A program made the position numbers and the translations under genes. Below are positions 55,526-64,000 of a DNA stretch of 64,000 nt, in pieces. Numbering within the stretch: the first letter of the stretch is position 1; each line of letters starts with the position of its first letter. The stretch spans positions 829,558 to 893,557 of the forward strand of contig UICE01000003.1 of NCBI GenBank assembly GCA_900471815.1, read 5' to 3'. Under the pieces are notes generated by a model. That model did not search any database. It saw only the letters and a program-made list of their open reading frames with translations, and had not been told where the DNA came from. This stretch comes from Hyphomicrobiales bacterium. Lineage in GTDB: Bacteria > Pseudomonadota > Alphaproteobacteria > Rhizobiales > Rhizobiaceae.

Positions 55526-56776
55526 ATGCTTTCGGAGAATAAAATGGGTGCAGAACAGGCATTTGCAGAAATTGCGCCGCCTCTGGAGAAGATTGATCGG
55601 CTAATCGCGGAACATAGAGCGGGTCATGGTCTCGTTCGGGCCTTCTACATGGACCCGGATATCTATGCGCGGGATATGGAACGTGTGTTCCGCCGCCATT
55701 GGCATTGTATCGGGCATGCCAGCATTATCCCGAATGCCGGTGATTTTGAGCTGTTCAAGATTGATACGGAAGCTGTCATTGTTTCGCGCACGGAAGACGG
55801 TTCCATCCACGCATTTCTGAATGTCTGCCGCCATAGAGGCGCAGAGGTTTGCACAAAATCCAAGGGCAATGCGCGCTTTTTCGTGTGTCCCTATCATGCC
55901 TGGACCTATACGAATGATGGCAGCCTACGAGCTGCACGGCTTATGCCGAGAGATTTTGACCGCAACGCTCATGGATTGAAAAAATTGCATGTGCGTGTTG
56001 CTGAAGGTTTGATTTTCATCTGCTTTGCCGACGAACCTCTAGATTTTTCAGTTGTAGAGCAGTCACTGCGCACGACTTGTGGGCAATATGGCTGGGCGGA
56101 TGCCAAAGTGGCGCATCGGGAAACCTATCCAGTTGATGCCAACTGGAAGCTGGCCGTTGAAAATTACGTCGAATGCTATCATTGCGGTCCGGCTCATCCG
56201 GAATATTCGCAAACCCATGCGCTGGAGCAGCCCGCAGAGAAAATCGTAGAGCTTAATGCGCGTATGGAGCAGCGCACCTGCGCACTCGGTATAGATATTG
56301 CTACGGGAGATCATTGGCAAAGTTCAGCGCAGGGATATGAGGCAATCCACACTTTCCGCTATGCGCTTTATGACGGCGTTTCGAGCGGCAGCGAGGATGG
56401 ATCGCCAGTTGGTCCGCTAATGGGCCGCTTCACCCAATTTGATGGCGGGGTAACATCCATCCACCTTGGAGGCACGAGCTTTCTGGTCTGCTATCCAGAC
56501 CATGGCATGATCTATCGCTTCATTCCGAAAACAGTCGATACGTGTGAAATGGAGTTGATCTGGCTGGTGCGAGGCGATGCCGAAGAAGGCAAGGATTACG
56601 ATCTCGAAAAGCTTACCTGGTTGTGGAAAGTAACCACCGCCGAAGACAAGACGATTATCGAGCATACCTCGCGGGGTGTTCGTTCGCATTACTTTGTGCC
56701 GGGGCCAATCGCACCAATGGAATATAACGAGTTGCGGTACATCCAGTGGTACCTCGATGAAATCGCACGGGCCTGA
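55526..56776 (+). CDS. Rieske non-heme iron oxygenase, probable glycine betaine monooxygenase (GbcA-like)
   Basis: 416-residue alpha subunit. The Rieske cluster ligands are C101, H103, C121 and H124 (CRHRG ... CPYHAW). The catalytic iron segment ENYVECYHCGPAH gives H219 and H224, with E216 where most ring hydroxylases have the bridging Asp, as in quaternary-amine oxygenases such as CntA. By context it demethylates glycine betaine to dimethylglycine; stachydrine or carnitine are alternatives. No reductase gene (GbcB-like) is in the window. A second start at 55544 has GGAG at 6 nt and may be the real one. Confidence 0.85.
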   Translation: MLSENKMGAEQAFAEIAPPLEKIDRLIAEHRAGHGLVRAFYMDPDIYARDMERVFRRHWHCIGHASIIPNAGDFELFKIDTEAVIVSRTEDGSIHAFLNVCRHRGAEVCTKSKGNARFFVCPYHAWTYTNDGSLRAARLMPRDFDRNAHGLKKLHVRVAEGLIFICFADEPLDFSVVEQSLRTTCGQYGWADAKVAHRETYPVDANWKLAVENYVECYHCGPAHPEYSQTHALEQPAEKIVELNARMEQRTCALGIDIATGDHWQSSAQGYEAIHTFRYALYDGVSSGSEDGSPVGPLMGRFTQFDGGVTSIHLGGTSFLVCYPDHGMIYRFIPKTVDTCEMELIWLVRGDAEEGKDYDLEKLTWLWKVTTAEDKTIIEHTSRGVRSHYFVPGPIAPMEYNELRYIQWYLDEIARA

Positions 56777-56804
56777 AACAGCATGATAATGCGGGAGACT
56801 ATGT

Positions 56805-59252
56805 ATGTCTGATTTTCCAACATCGGCGCGCGTCGTCATCATAGGCGGCGGGGCGGTCGGTGTTTCTTCGCTTTATCACCTCGCAAAAGCAGGCTGGACG
56901 GATTGTGTGCTGCTTGAGAAAAACGAGCTGACATCAGGTTCCACTTGGCATGCGGCGGGCAACGTACCCACATTTTCGGCTTCGTGGTCCGTAATGAATA
57001 TGCAGCGTTATTCAGCCGAGCTTTATCGGGGGCTCGCTGCCGAAGTTGACTACCCAATGAATTATCATGTCACCGGTTCGTTGCGCCTTGCTCATACCAA
57101 GGAGCGCCTGCGCGAGTTTCAGCGCGTCAAGAGCATGGGCCGATATCAAGGAATGGATATTGACGTGCTGGGGGTTGACGAAATCAATGGCCGCTATCCA
57201 TTCATTGCGACGCATGAGCTGGCCGGTGCGCTTTATGATCCCAATGATGGAGATATTGACCCGGCACAGCTCACGCAGGCTTTGGCAAAAGGCGCGCGTG
57301 ATTTGGGCGCCAAGATTATTCGGTTCTGTCCCGTTACAGGCGCGCGGCGCGAAAATGAAGAGTGGATCATTACAACCCCGCAAGGCGAAATTCGCTGCGA
57401 ATATGTAGTCAATGCAGCTGGCTATCGCGCGCAAGAAATTGGAAAATTGTTTGGGCGCGATGTCCCTATGATGGTGATGAGCCATCAATATTTGCTCTTT
57501 GATGAAATTCCGGAAATTGCAGCATGGTCTAGGGAGCATGGCCAAAAGCTACCGCTTCTCCGCGATGTCGATTCCTCTTATTACCTTCGACAAGAAAAGA
57601 ACGGTATGAATCTTGGGCCTTATGAGCGCAATTGCCGTGCGCATTGGGCAACAGCAGACGATCCAATGCCGGACGATTTCTCTTTCCAGCTTTTCCCGGA
57701 TGATCTTGAGCGATTGGAATGGTATCTCAACGATGCGATCGCCCGGGTTCCGATCCTTGGAACAGCGGGGCTTTCGAAAATCATCAATGGTCCCATTCCT
57801 TATGCTCCAGACGGCAATCCGTTGATCGGACCTATGCCCGGTGTTCCCAATGCGTTTGAGGCATGTGTATTTACATTCGGCATTGCACAGGCCGGAGGAG
57901 CAGGAAAAGTGCTCGCAGAATGGGTGATGGAGGGCGCGACCGAGTGGGATATGTGGTCCTGCGATCCACGCCGCTTTACCGGCTTTACGGATAAGGACTA
58001 CTGCGTTGCCAAGGGCATGGAAGTCTACGGGCACGAATATGCCATTCATTTCCCCCGTCATACTTGGCCAGCAGGGCGCAATAAAAAACTTTCGCCAATC
58101 CATGATCGTATTGCAGGATTGGGCGCGCAGTTCGGCGCATATAATGGTTGGGAACGGGCAAACTGGTATGCGCAACCCAGCGACGATATTTCCGAAGAGG
58201 CGACACAGACTTTTACGCGGGAAGGGCCATGGCAAAAGCGCATCCGCGAAGAATGCCACGCGGTTCGCGATGCGGTCGGCATTCTCGATCTGCCGGGATT
58301 CTCGCGTTTTAAAGTGAGCGGTGAGGGTGCGCGCGCCTGGTTGACGACACTCGTCACAGGGATTGTGCCAAAGCCGGGCCGTATTGGACTCGGATATTTC
58401 TCGGATGACAAGGGCCGCGTTGTCACCGAAATGTCCATCATGGCCATTGATGAGGATGTATTCTTTCTCATTACTGCGGGTGTTGCTGAGTGGCATGACC
58501 GCGATTGGTTGATGAATCATCTTCCAAAAGATAGCGCCATTACGATCAGCAATGTTACAGATGATTTTTCCTGTCAGATCGTCACGGGGCCAAAAGCACG
58601 TGCATTGTTCAGTGATATTTGCGATGCGGACCTTGAGAAATCCTGGCTGTCGCATCAGACGACACAGATCGCCGGGCGCTATTGCCAATTAGTACGCGTG
58701 TCTTTTGCCGGTGAACTTGGCTGGGAAATTCATACGAAAATTGATGATACTGCGGCGATTTTCGACGCGGTTTGGGAAGCCGGCCAGAAATACGGGATCA
58801 AGCCATTCGGCATGTTTGCACTTGATTCATTGCGCCTGGAAAAAGGTTATCGCGCTTGGAAGGGTGATCTTTCGACCGACTATACGCCCCTGCAAAGTGG
58901 TCTTGAGCGCTTTATCAAATGGGAGAAGCCAGAATTTCTCGGCAAGAGCGCGCTTGAAAGTGAAAAGCAGCAGGGAGTGAAGAAACGCTTTGTTACACTC
59001 ACGGTGGAAGCCGGAGATTGTGACGCGCCCTATATGTCTACGCTCTGGCATAATGGATCAATCGTGGGTGAAACCACGTCCGGTGGCTGGGGCCATCGCA
59101 TTGATAAATCCATTGCCCTCGGCATGTTGAAAACTGAATTGACTGAACCTGGAACCGCAGTCGAAGTGGAAATCTTTGGCGAACGATACAAAGCAATGGT
59201 CCATCCGGACGAACCTCTCTGGGACCCAAAGAACGAAAGAATCCGCGCATGA
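56805..59252 (+). CDS. Dimethylglycine/sarcosine dehydrogenase-family flavoprotein 1
   Basis: 815-residue protein with an N-terminal DAO-type FAD domain (VVIIGGGAVGVSSLYHLAKA) and C-terminal GcvT-like folate-binding domains from ~430. H49 in GSTWHAAGN matches the histidine that carries covalent FAD in dimethylglycine dehydrogenase. The C-terminal half has FAGELGWEIHTKID and GMFALDSLRLEKGYRAWKGD, typical of the family. It would oxidise a methyl group of dimethylglycine or sarcosine and pass it to tetrahydrofolate. It follows the Rieske gene by 28 nt and overlaps its paralogue by ATGA. Confidence 0.88.
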   Translation: MSDFPTSARVVIIGGGAVGVSSLYHLAKAGWTDCVLLEKNELTSGSTWHAAGNVPTFSASWSVMNMQRYSAELYRGLAAEVDYPMNYHVTGSLRLAHTKERLREFQRVKSMGRYQGMDIDVLGVDEINGRYPFIATHELAGALYDPNDGDIDPAQLTQALAKGARDLGAKIIRFCPVTGARRENEEWIITTPQGEIRCEYVVNAAGYRAQEIGKLFGRDVPMMVMSHQYLLFDEIPEIAAWSREHGQKLPLLRDVDSSYYLRQEKNGMNLGPYERNCRAHWATADDPMPDDFSFQLFPDDLERLEWYLNDAIARVPILGTAGLSKIINGPIPYAPDGNPLIGPMPGVPNAFEACVFTFGIAQAGGAGKVLAEWVMEGATEWDMWSCDPRRFTGFTDKDYCVAKGMEVYGHEYAIHFPRHTWPAGRNKKLSPIHDRIAGLGAQFGAYNGWERANWYAQPSDDISEEATQTFTREGPWQKRIREECHAVRDAVGILDLPGFSRFKVSGEGARAWLTTLVTGIVPKPGRIGLGYFSDDKGRVVTEMSIMAIDEDVFFLITAGVAEWHDRDWLMNHLPKDSAITISNVTDDFSCQIVTGPKARALFSDICDADLEKSWLSHQTTQIAGRYCQLVRVSFAGELGWEIHTKIDDTAAIFDAVWEAGQKYGIKPFGMFALDSLRLEKGYRAWKGDLSTDYTPLQSGLERFIKWEKPEFLGKSALESEKQQGVKKRFVTLTVEAGDCDAPYMSTLWHNGSIVGETTSGGWGHRIDKSIALGMLKTELTEPGTAVEVEIFGERYKAMVHPDEPLWDPKNERIRA

Positions 59253-61693
59253 GTTCTCTACCGGCTAAGGCCCGGGCCGTTATCATCGGCGGCGGTATTT
59301 CCGGCTGTTCTGTTGCATATCATCTGGCAAAGCTGGGGTGGACGGATATCGTCCTTCTCGAACGCAAACAGCTGACTTCCGGCACGACATGGCATGCTGC
59401 CGGGTTGATCGGGCAGCTTCGTGCTTCGCAAAACATGACGCGTCTGGCGAAATATTCCGCCGACCTCTACGTCAAGCTCGAGGCTGAAACGGAAGTTGCC
59501 ACCGGTATGCGACAGGTAGGATCAATTACAGTCGCATTGACCGAAGAGCGCAAGCACGAAATATATCGGCAGGCGTCACTGGCGCGGGCTTTTGACGTAG
59601 ATGTTCGGGAAATATCTCCTAATGAAGTCAAAGAGATGTATCCGCATCTTAATATCGCGGATGTAGTTGGCGCTGTGCATCTGCCGCTGGATGGACAATG
59701 TGATCCGGGCAATATCGCGATGGCCTTGGCGAAAGGTGCGCGGCAACGTGGCGCGAAGATCGTTGAGAACGTGAAGGTCACTGAAGTTCTGAAAAAGAAT
59801 GGCCGGGTGACAGGTGTATCCTGGGCCAAGGGAGAGGAACAGGGAACAATCGAGACGGATGTTGTGATCAATTGCGCGGGAATGTGGGCGCGTGATCTGG
59901 CTGCGAGTTCCGGCGTCACTGTGCCACTGCATGCTTGCGAGCATTTCTATCTGGTTTCCGAGCCGATTGAGGGCTTGGGGCGGTTGCCTGTACTTCGTGT
60001 CCCGGACGAATGCGCCTATTACAAAGAAGATGCCGGCAAGATGATGCTTGGCGCGTTCGAGCCCGTTGCAAAGCCATGGGGCATGAACGGCATTTCTGAA
60101 GATTTCTGCTTTGACCAGTTGCCGGAAGACTTTGAGCATTTTGAACCCATCCTCGAAATGGGTGTCAACCGAATGCCGATGCTCGGCACTGCTGGCATTC
60201 ATACGTTTTTCAACGGCCCAGAAAGCTTCACGCCTGATGATAAGTATTATCTTGGTGAAGCGCCGGAATTGGGTGGGTACTGGGTTGCCGCGGGCTATAA
60301 CTCTATCGGGATCGTGTCATCAGGCGGTGCTGGAATGGCGCTTGCGCAATGGATACATGATGGCGAAGCGCCATTCGATCTTTGGGAAGTCGATATTCGC
60401 CGCGCGCAACCATTCCAGAAAAACCGGCGCTATCTGAAAGAGCGCGTTTCTGAAACGCTTGGGCTGCTCTACGCCGATCATTTCCCATATCGCCAGATGG
60501 CAACATCGCGCAATATTCGTCGCTCGCCCATTCATGAACACCTCAAGGTGCGTGGCGCCGTTTTTGGCGAAGTTGCAGGTTGGGAGCGGGCAAACTGGTT
60601 TGCCCGAGAAGGCCAGGAACGCGAGTATCGCTATTCGTGGAAGCGGCAAAACTGGTTTGATAATCAACGCGACGAGCATTTGGCCGTACGCAACGGCGTC
60701 GGTCTGTTCGATATGACGTCATTCGGTAAAATCCGCATCGAGGGCCGCGATGCGCTTGCATTTCTACAAAAGCTTTGTGCCAACCAGCTTGATGTGGAAG
60801 CCGGTCGCATCGTCTACACGCAAATGCTCAATAATCGCGGAGGGATTGAAAGCGACCTGACAGTCACGCGGCTTTCCGAGACGTCATTTCTGGCCGTCGT
60901 GCCCGGGGCTACTTTGCAACGCGATCTGGCCTGGATGCGCAAACATCTCAAGGACGAGTTTGTTGTCATCACAGACGCAACCGCCGCAGAATCGGTGCTT
61001 TGCCTCATGGGGCCAAAATCGCGTGAGCTGATCCAGAAAGTCAGCCCCAATGATTTTTCCAATGAAGCCAATCCATTCGGTACGGCGCGGGAAATCGAGA
61101 TTGGCATGGGGCTGGCCCGCGCGCACCGCGTAACTTATGTCGGTGAACTTGGCTGGGAGCTTTATGTCTCGACCGATCAGACAGCGCATGTTTTCGAGCA
61201 GATCGAAGAGGCAGGACGAGAACTCGGTTTAAAGCTCTGTGGGCTGCATACGCTTGATTCTTGCCGTATCGAGAAAGCCTTCAGGCATTTCGGCCACGAC
61301 ATCACCGATGAAGATCACATTCTGGAAGCGGGATTGGGCTTTGCGGTAAAGGTCGACAAGGGAAGCTTCATCGGTCGTGATGCCGTGTTGAAGAAGAAGG
61401 AGGCCGGCCTTGACCGGCGGCTTGTGCAGTTTCGCCTCAGCGATCCAGAACCATTGCTTTTTCACAATGAGGCAATCATACGCGACGGCGCGATAGTCGG
61501 GACGATTACATCGGGCAATTATGGGCATCATCTCGGCGGAGCAGTCGGCCTCGGCTACGTCCCTGCAAAGGGTGAGACTGCCGATCAAATATTGGCTTCC
61601 TCATACGAAATCGAAATTGCCGGAACGCGCGTCAAGGCGGAGGCTTCGTTGAAGCCGATCTATGATCCGAAGGCAGAACGGGTGCGAATGTAA
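59249..61693 (+). CDS. Dimethylglycine/sarcosine dehydrogenase-family flavoprotein 2
   Basis: 814-residue paralogue of the preceding protein with the same order: FAD loop VIIGGGISGCSVAYHLAKLG, H49 in GTTWHAAGL, and GcvT-like domains with YVGELGWELYVSTDQ and LCGLHTLDSCRIEKAFRHFG. The residue following WHAAG (L here, N in paralogue 1) and the late ELGWE regions differ, so the two may act in sequence, dimethylglycine then sarcosine. The start overlaps the upstream stop as ATGA, which should give near-equal amounts. Last gene of the rightward betaine unit. Confidence 0.88.
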   Translation: MSSLPAKARAVIIGGGISGCSVAYHLAKLGWTDIVLLERKQLTSGTTWHAAGLIGQLRASQNMTRLAKYSADLYVKLEAETEVATGMRQVGSITVALTEERKHEIYRQASLARAFDVDVREISPNEVKEMYPHLNIADVVGAVHLPLDGQCDPGNIAMALAKGARQRGAKIVENVKVTEVLKKNGRVTGVSWAKGEEQGTIETDVVINCAGMWARDLAASSGVTVPLHACEHFYLVSEPIEGLGRLPVLRVPDECAYYKEDAGKMMLGAFEPVAKPWGMNGISEDFCFDQLPEDFEHFEPILEMGVNRMPMLGTAGIHTFFNGPESFTPDDKYYLGEAPELGGYWVAAGYNSIGIVSSGGAGMALAQWIHDGEAPFDLWEVDIRRAQPFQKNRRYLKERVSETLGLLYADHFPYRQMATSRNIRRSPIHEHLKVRGAVFGEVAGWERANWFAREGQEREYRYSWKRQNWFDNQRDEHLAVRNGVGLFDMTSFGKIRIEGRDALAFLQKLCANQLDVEAGRIVYTQMLNNRGGIESDLTVTRLSETSFLAVVPGATLQRDLAWMRKHLKDEFVVITDATAAESVLCLMGPKSRELIQKVSPNDFSNEANPFGTAREIEIGMGLARAHRVTYVGELGWELYVSTDQTAHVFEQIEEAGRELGLKLCGLHTLDSCRIEKAFRHFGHDITDEDHILEAGLGFAVKVDKGSFIGRDAVLKKKEAGLDRRLVQFRLSDPEPLLFHNEAIIRDGAIVGTITSGNYGHHLGGAVGLGYVPAKGETADQILASSYEIEIAGTRVKAEASLKPIYDPKAERVRM

Positions 61694-62088
61694 ATTAACG
61701 AATGGGGGCAGTTTCGCGTTTGGAAAAGTTTAATTCGAGACATTTGTTAGTCGTCTGAAAACCCAGCAAAACGGGCATAATTCAGCCCGTTGCGCTGCAG
61801 TTTGCCTTACTGGTTAAAGCTAATTTTTCATGAATTCAGATGATTTTAACCAAATGCGTTCAGGAGCCGTTCATCTTTTTAAGTTAAGTTTTAGCTAATT
61901 GATCGCTATCCGGTTTTGTCCGGTGAGCATGAGCATGAACCAAGGCACACGACAATGACCATGATTTTCCAGCTGCGCGATACGCTTCGTATCGTCCGTG
62001 AATTTGTTGTTCCAAGCTATCGGCCAGAGCGCCATTATATGCGTGGTCCTGGACCCGCTTGCGCACAACGCAATCACGGATCCAGCGT
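61694..62088. other. 395-nt gap after the betaine genes
   Basis: No supported gene. A hairpin AACGGGC/GCCCGTT (61770-61776 with 61785-61791) may weakly terminate the upstream transcript; there is no clear T-run after it. An open frame on the minus strand at 61884-62147 overlaps the next gene and has no family features. Confidence 0.45.
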
Positions 62089-62436
62089 TCAGGCGTGATG
62101 ATATACTCTCGCATCAAGCGGAGCCTCATCACGGGCACGCAATCCATAGTCGCGCATAACGGACGCGATCCTCAGCCGATAATCAGCAAAGATTCCGGCT
62201 CTGCCATCACTTTGGGCCATTCGATGTTCTTCGGTGTTGCGCCAAGCCGCAACTGACTCCTCGTCGCGCCAGAATGACAGTGACAGATAGCGGTTTTCAT
62301 CCGATAGGCTGCGAAACCGTTCCACGGAAATAAATCCATCCATTGTTTCGAGTATTGGCCGCAGATTTGCGGCCCGCTCAAAATAGTCTTTGCCGCGTCC
62401 CTCTGCTGGCTCGACTTCGAAAATCACCGCTATCAT
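62089..62436 (-). CDS. Antibiotic biosynthesis monooxygenase (ABM)-domain protein
   Basis: 115-residue dimeric alpha-beta barrel protein (ABM family): MIAVIFEVEPAEGRGKDYFE, GFISVERFRSL, YLSLSFWRDEESVAAWRNTE, HRMAQ. Members include cofactor-free oxygenases, heme-degrading enzymes and proteins of unknown role; the activity here is unknown. It overlaps the NIPSNAP gene by ATGA, so the two barrels are made together and may form a complex. Confidence 0.83.
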   Translation of the reverse strand: MIAVIFEVEPAEGRGKDYFERAANLRPILETMDGFISVERFRSLSDENRYLSLSFWRDEESVAAWRNTEEHRMAQSDGRAGIFADYRLRIASVMRDYGLRARDEAPLDARVYHHA

Positions 62437-62762
62437 TTGACTAATCCTCCATTCGTACCGGTCACAAGACGCAGAAAGGTTCGATCCTCGCGGCGAATAA
62501 AGCGTTTTTCCCTTGCGAATTCATAATTTGCTCGCCCAACCGGATCGGCCATAAGCCGGGAACGATATTCTTCATATGCGGCGAGATTTTCAATATTATA
62601 TACCCCATAGGCCAGCGTAGATGACCCTTCATGTGGTGCGTAATAGCCGATCAGGTCGGCTCCGCAGCGAGGAATCGCTTCATTCCAATTGCGGGCATAT
62701 TCCTCAAATGCATCTTTCTGAAACGGGTCTATCTCATATTGGATGAAACAGGCGATAGGCAT
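62433..62762 (-). CDS. NIPSNAP-family protein
   Basis: 109-residue NIPSNAP-type alpha-beta barrel: CFIQYEIDPFQKDAFEEYAR, IPRCGADLIGYYAPHEGSST, AYGVYNIENLAAYEEYRSRL. Function is unknown; relatives resemble ABM proteins. ATG 62762 has AGGAG at 8 nt, so the longer frame to 62906, which has no homology, is rejected. It heads a two-gene operon divergent from the ArsR-type regulator. Confidence 0.85.
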   Translation of the reverse strand: MPIACFIQYEIDPFQKDAFEEYARNWNEAIPRCGADLIGYYAPHEGSSTLAYGVYNIENLAAYEEYRSRLMADPVGRANYEFAREKRFIRREDRTFLRLVTGTNGGLVK

Positions 62763-62954
62763 TTTCGTTGCTCCTTTGTGACTGTCTTCACTATGAGCGT
62801 GCAGAACTATTGATGCTTCGAGGATGATCGAAGTGTTGCAGCCTTTTGAACCTGTCAGGAGACTTTGCGATGCGTCTTGATAGTTCGACCATTTCCGAAG
62901 CAACATGGCCTTGCTTCGCTCAATGTCTCACAAGTGACAACACGGAACCGCACC

Positions 62955-63650
62955 ATGCCCAACAATGCACGATTTGCAGAAATAGCAGCCCTTGCCGGAG
63001 ATCCGGGGCGCGCCAGCATGCTTACCGGCCTTATGGACGGGCGTGCGTTGACCGCATCTGAATTAGCGCAGTTGGCCGGGATTACAGCGCAGACTGCAAG
63101 CAGTCATTTGATGCGCATGACGGAAGCGGGCCTGTTACAGGTCGAAAAACAGGGCCGTCACCGCTATCATCGCCTTGCTTCCCCGGCAGTGGCGCAGATG
63201 ATTGAAAGCATCATGCGACTGGCCGCACCTGCCGCACGCGGCAAGTCGGTCAGAACCGGGCCTCGTGATGCAGCATTGCGGGCAGGGCGCACATGCTACG
63301 ACCACTTGGCGGGACATCTTGGCGTGTCCATTGCAGATACGTTGATCGATGCCGGTCATATTGATCTTGGAATCGATGCAGGCGAGGTGACATTGAGCGG
63401 AATCAAGCTGTTTGAAAGCGCGGGAATAAATGTTGAAACGATTACGGCAAAGAGCAGCCGTATTCTTTGCCGGCCATGCCTGGATTGGAGCGAGCGCAGG
63501 CCCCATCTCGCAGGCGCTATTGGTGCCGCTTTATGCAGCCACTGTTTCGATCAAGGTTGGATCAGGCGCATAGAAGGCACGCGTGCTGTCTCGATAACCC
63601 CCAATGGGCAGCGACAGCTACGCGCGACCTTTGGCGTTAACCTCGCCTAG
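62955..63650 (+). CDS. ArsR-type winged-helix transcriptional regulator
   Basis: 231-residue protein. Residues ~1-95 hold an ArsR-type winged helix (LTASELAQLAGITAQTASSH, KQGRHRYHRLA). The ~130-residue C-terminal part is unusual, with Cys pairs in ILCRPCLDW and ALCSHCFDQGW that might bind metal or sense redox state. It is divergent from the NIPSNAP/ABM operon over 192 nt and probably represses it. ATG 62955 is chosen over an upstream frame at 62865. Its 3' end overlaps the convergent SDR gene by 4 nt. Confidence 0.83.
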   Translation: MPNNARFAEIAALAGDPGRASMLTGLMDGRALTASELAQLAGITAQTASSHLMRMTEAGLLQVEKQGRHRYHRLASPAVAQMIESIMRLAAPAARGKSVRTGPRDAALRAGRTCYDHLAGHLGVSIADTLIDAGHIDLGIDAGEVTLSGIKLFESAGINVETITAKSSRILCRPCLDWSERRPHLAGAIGAALCSHCFDQGWIRRIEGTRAVSITPNGQRQLRATFGVNLA

Positions 63651-64000
63651 ACATGCCTTGTGATACCGCCATCGACGCGAATGTTTTGGCCGGTGATATA
63701 ACCTGCATCGTCTGAAAGCAGGAAAGCTGCGGTTTTTGCGATTTCATTCATTGTGCCGACCCGTTTCATCGGCACATTGTCTCCGGTGCCTGGCTTGTGA
63801 TCCAAACTATCGATAAAACCGGGTAAAAGCGCATTCATACGGATGTTATTTGCGCCATAACGATCAGCATAAAGCTTGGTATATGCGCCGACAGCAGCCC
63901 GATACGCGCAGGACACAGGGAATACCAAGCTTGGCTCAAATGCTGCAAAGGTGGTAATATTCACCCAGGCACCTTTGCCTTGCTTGAGCATATAAGGCGT
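63647..64000 (-). CDS. Short-chain dehydrogenase/reductase, 5' end outside window
   Basis: C-terminal ~117 residues of an SDR; the frame stays open through base 64000. The family features are NNIRMNALLPGFIDS, MKRVGTMNEIAKTAAFLLSD and YITGQNIRVDGG. Where the catalytic YxxxK is expected, the sequence reads SCAYR before AAVGAYTK, so both Tyr and Lys appear to be replaced. The N-terminal NAD loop cannot be seen. Substrate unknown. It overlaps the ArsR-type gene tail-to-tail by 4 nt. Confidence 0.82.
   Translation of the reverse strand, partial: TPYMLKQGKGAWVNITTFAAFEPSLVFPVSCAYRAAVGAYTKLYADRYGANNIRMNALLPGFIDSLDHKPGTGDNVPMKRVGTMNEIAKTAAFLLSDDAGYITGQNIRVDGGITRHV

Noticed and set aside
57549-58688. 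Long open frame of 379 codons on the minus strand
   Set aside because: It lies fully antisense to the DMGDH-type gene, shows no family motif and has composition expected of a mirror frame.
61884-62147. Small minus-strand frame after the betaine genes
   Set aside because: It overlaps the 3' end of the ABM gene, has no motif, and alternative frames are equally open.

Overview
The window looks like chromosome from a Hyphomicrobiales alphaproteobacterium. The fused SecDF, the SecDF/Mth938/phytoene-synthase-like trio, the ParE type and the Wzm/Wzt pair are most consistent with the Brucella/Ochrobactrum lineage. This is inferred from protein character; no marker proves the genus. No rRNA, CRISPR array, prophage, insertion sequence or integrase was seen.

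Region 1 (1-9.7 kb) is core chromosome: the 3' part of secDF, two small genes related to mitochondrial complex I assembly factors, parE, an XRE regulator, an EamA-type transporter, a biotin-dependent acyl-CoA carboxylase alpha subunit, lipB, and tRNA-Leu(GAG) with a clear terminator. A palindromic repeat lies between the phytoene-synthase-like gene and parE.

Region 2 (9.8-25.7 kb) is an AT-richer surface-glycan island starting just after the tRNA. A rightward arm (RgpF-like protein, epimerase, acyltransferase, then an unusual secreted serralysin-type protease) faces a leftward arm (Wzm, Wzt, an 858-residue double glycosyltransferase, methyltransferase, WbsX-like protein, second RgpF-like protein, methyltransferase). 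It probably makes and exports a modified O-antigen or similar polymer by the ABC-transporter route.

Region 3 (25.9-45.9 kb) is nitrogen-compound catabolism and uptake: a DgcA-like N-methyl amino acid demethylase, an orphan betaine-type binding protein, and an arginine-transaminase-type set (aldehyde dehydrogenase; AruI-like decarboxylase, AruH-like transaminase, TetR regulator and a DDAH-like hydrolase joined by 4-nt overlaps). A divergent polar-amino-acid ABC transporter follows, then an S15-family hydrolase and a complete dipeptide-type ABC transporter.

Region 4 (45.9-61.7 kb) is the most coherent system. It encodes a nearly complete route from gamma-butyrobetaine through carnitine and glycine betaine to glycine: NDP-forming acyl-CoA ligase, acyl-CoA dehydrogenase, CaiD-like hydratase, an alpha/beta hydrolase, carnitine dehydrogenase, a BKACE cleavage enzyme, a GlxA-type regulator, a thioesterase, a LysR regulator, a Rieske oxygenase and two tandem DMGDH-type flavoproteins.

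Region 5 (62-64 kb) holds a two-gene operon of small ABM and NIPSNAP proteins, a divergent ArsR-type regulator, and a truncated short-chain dehydrogenase that lacks the usual YxxxK motif.
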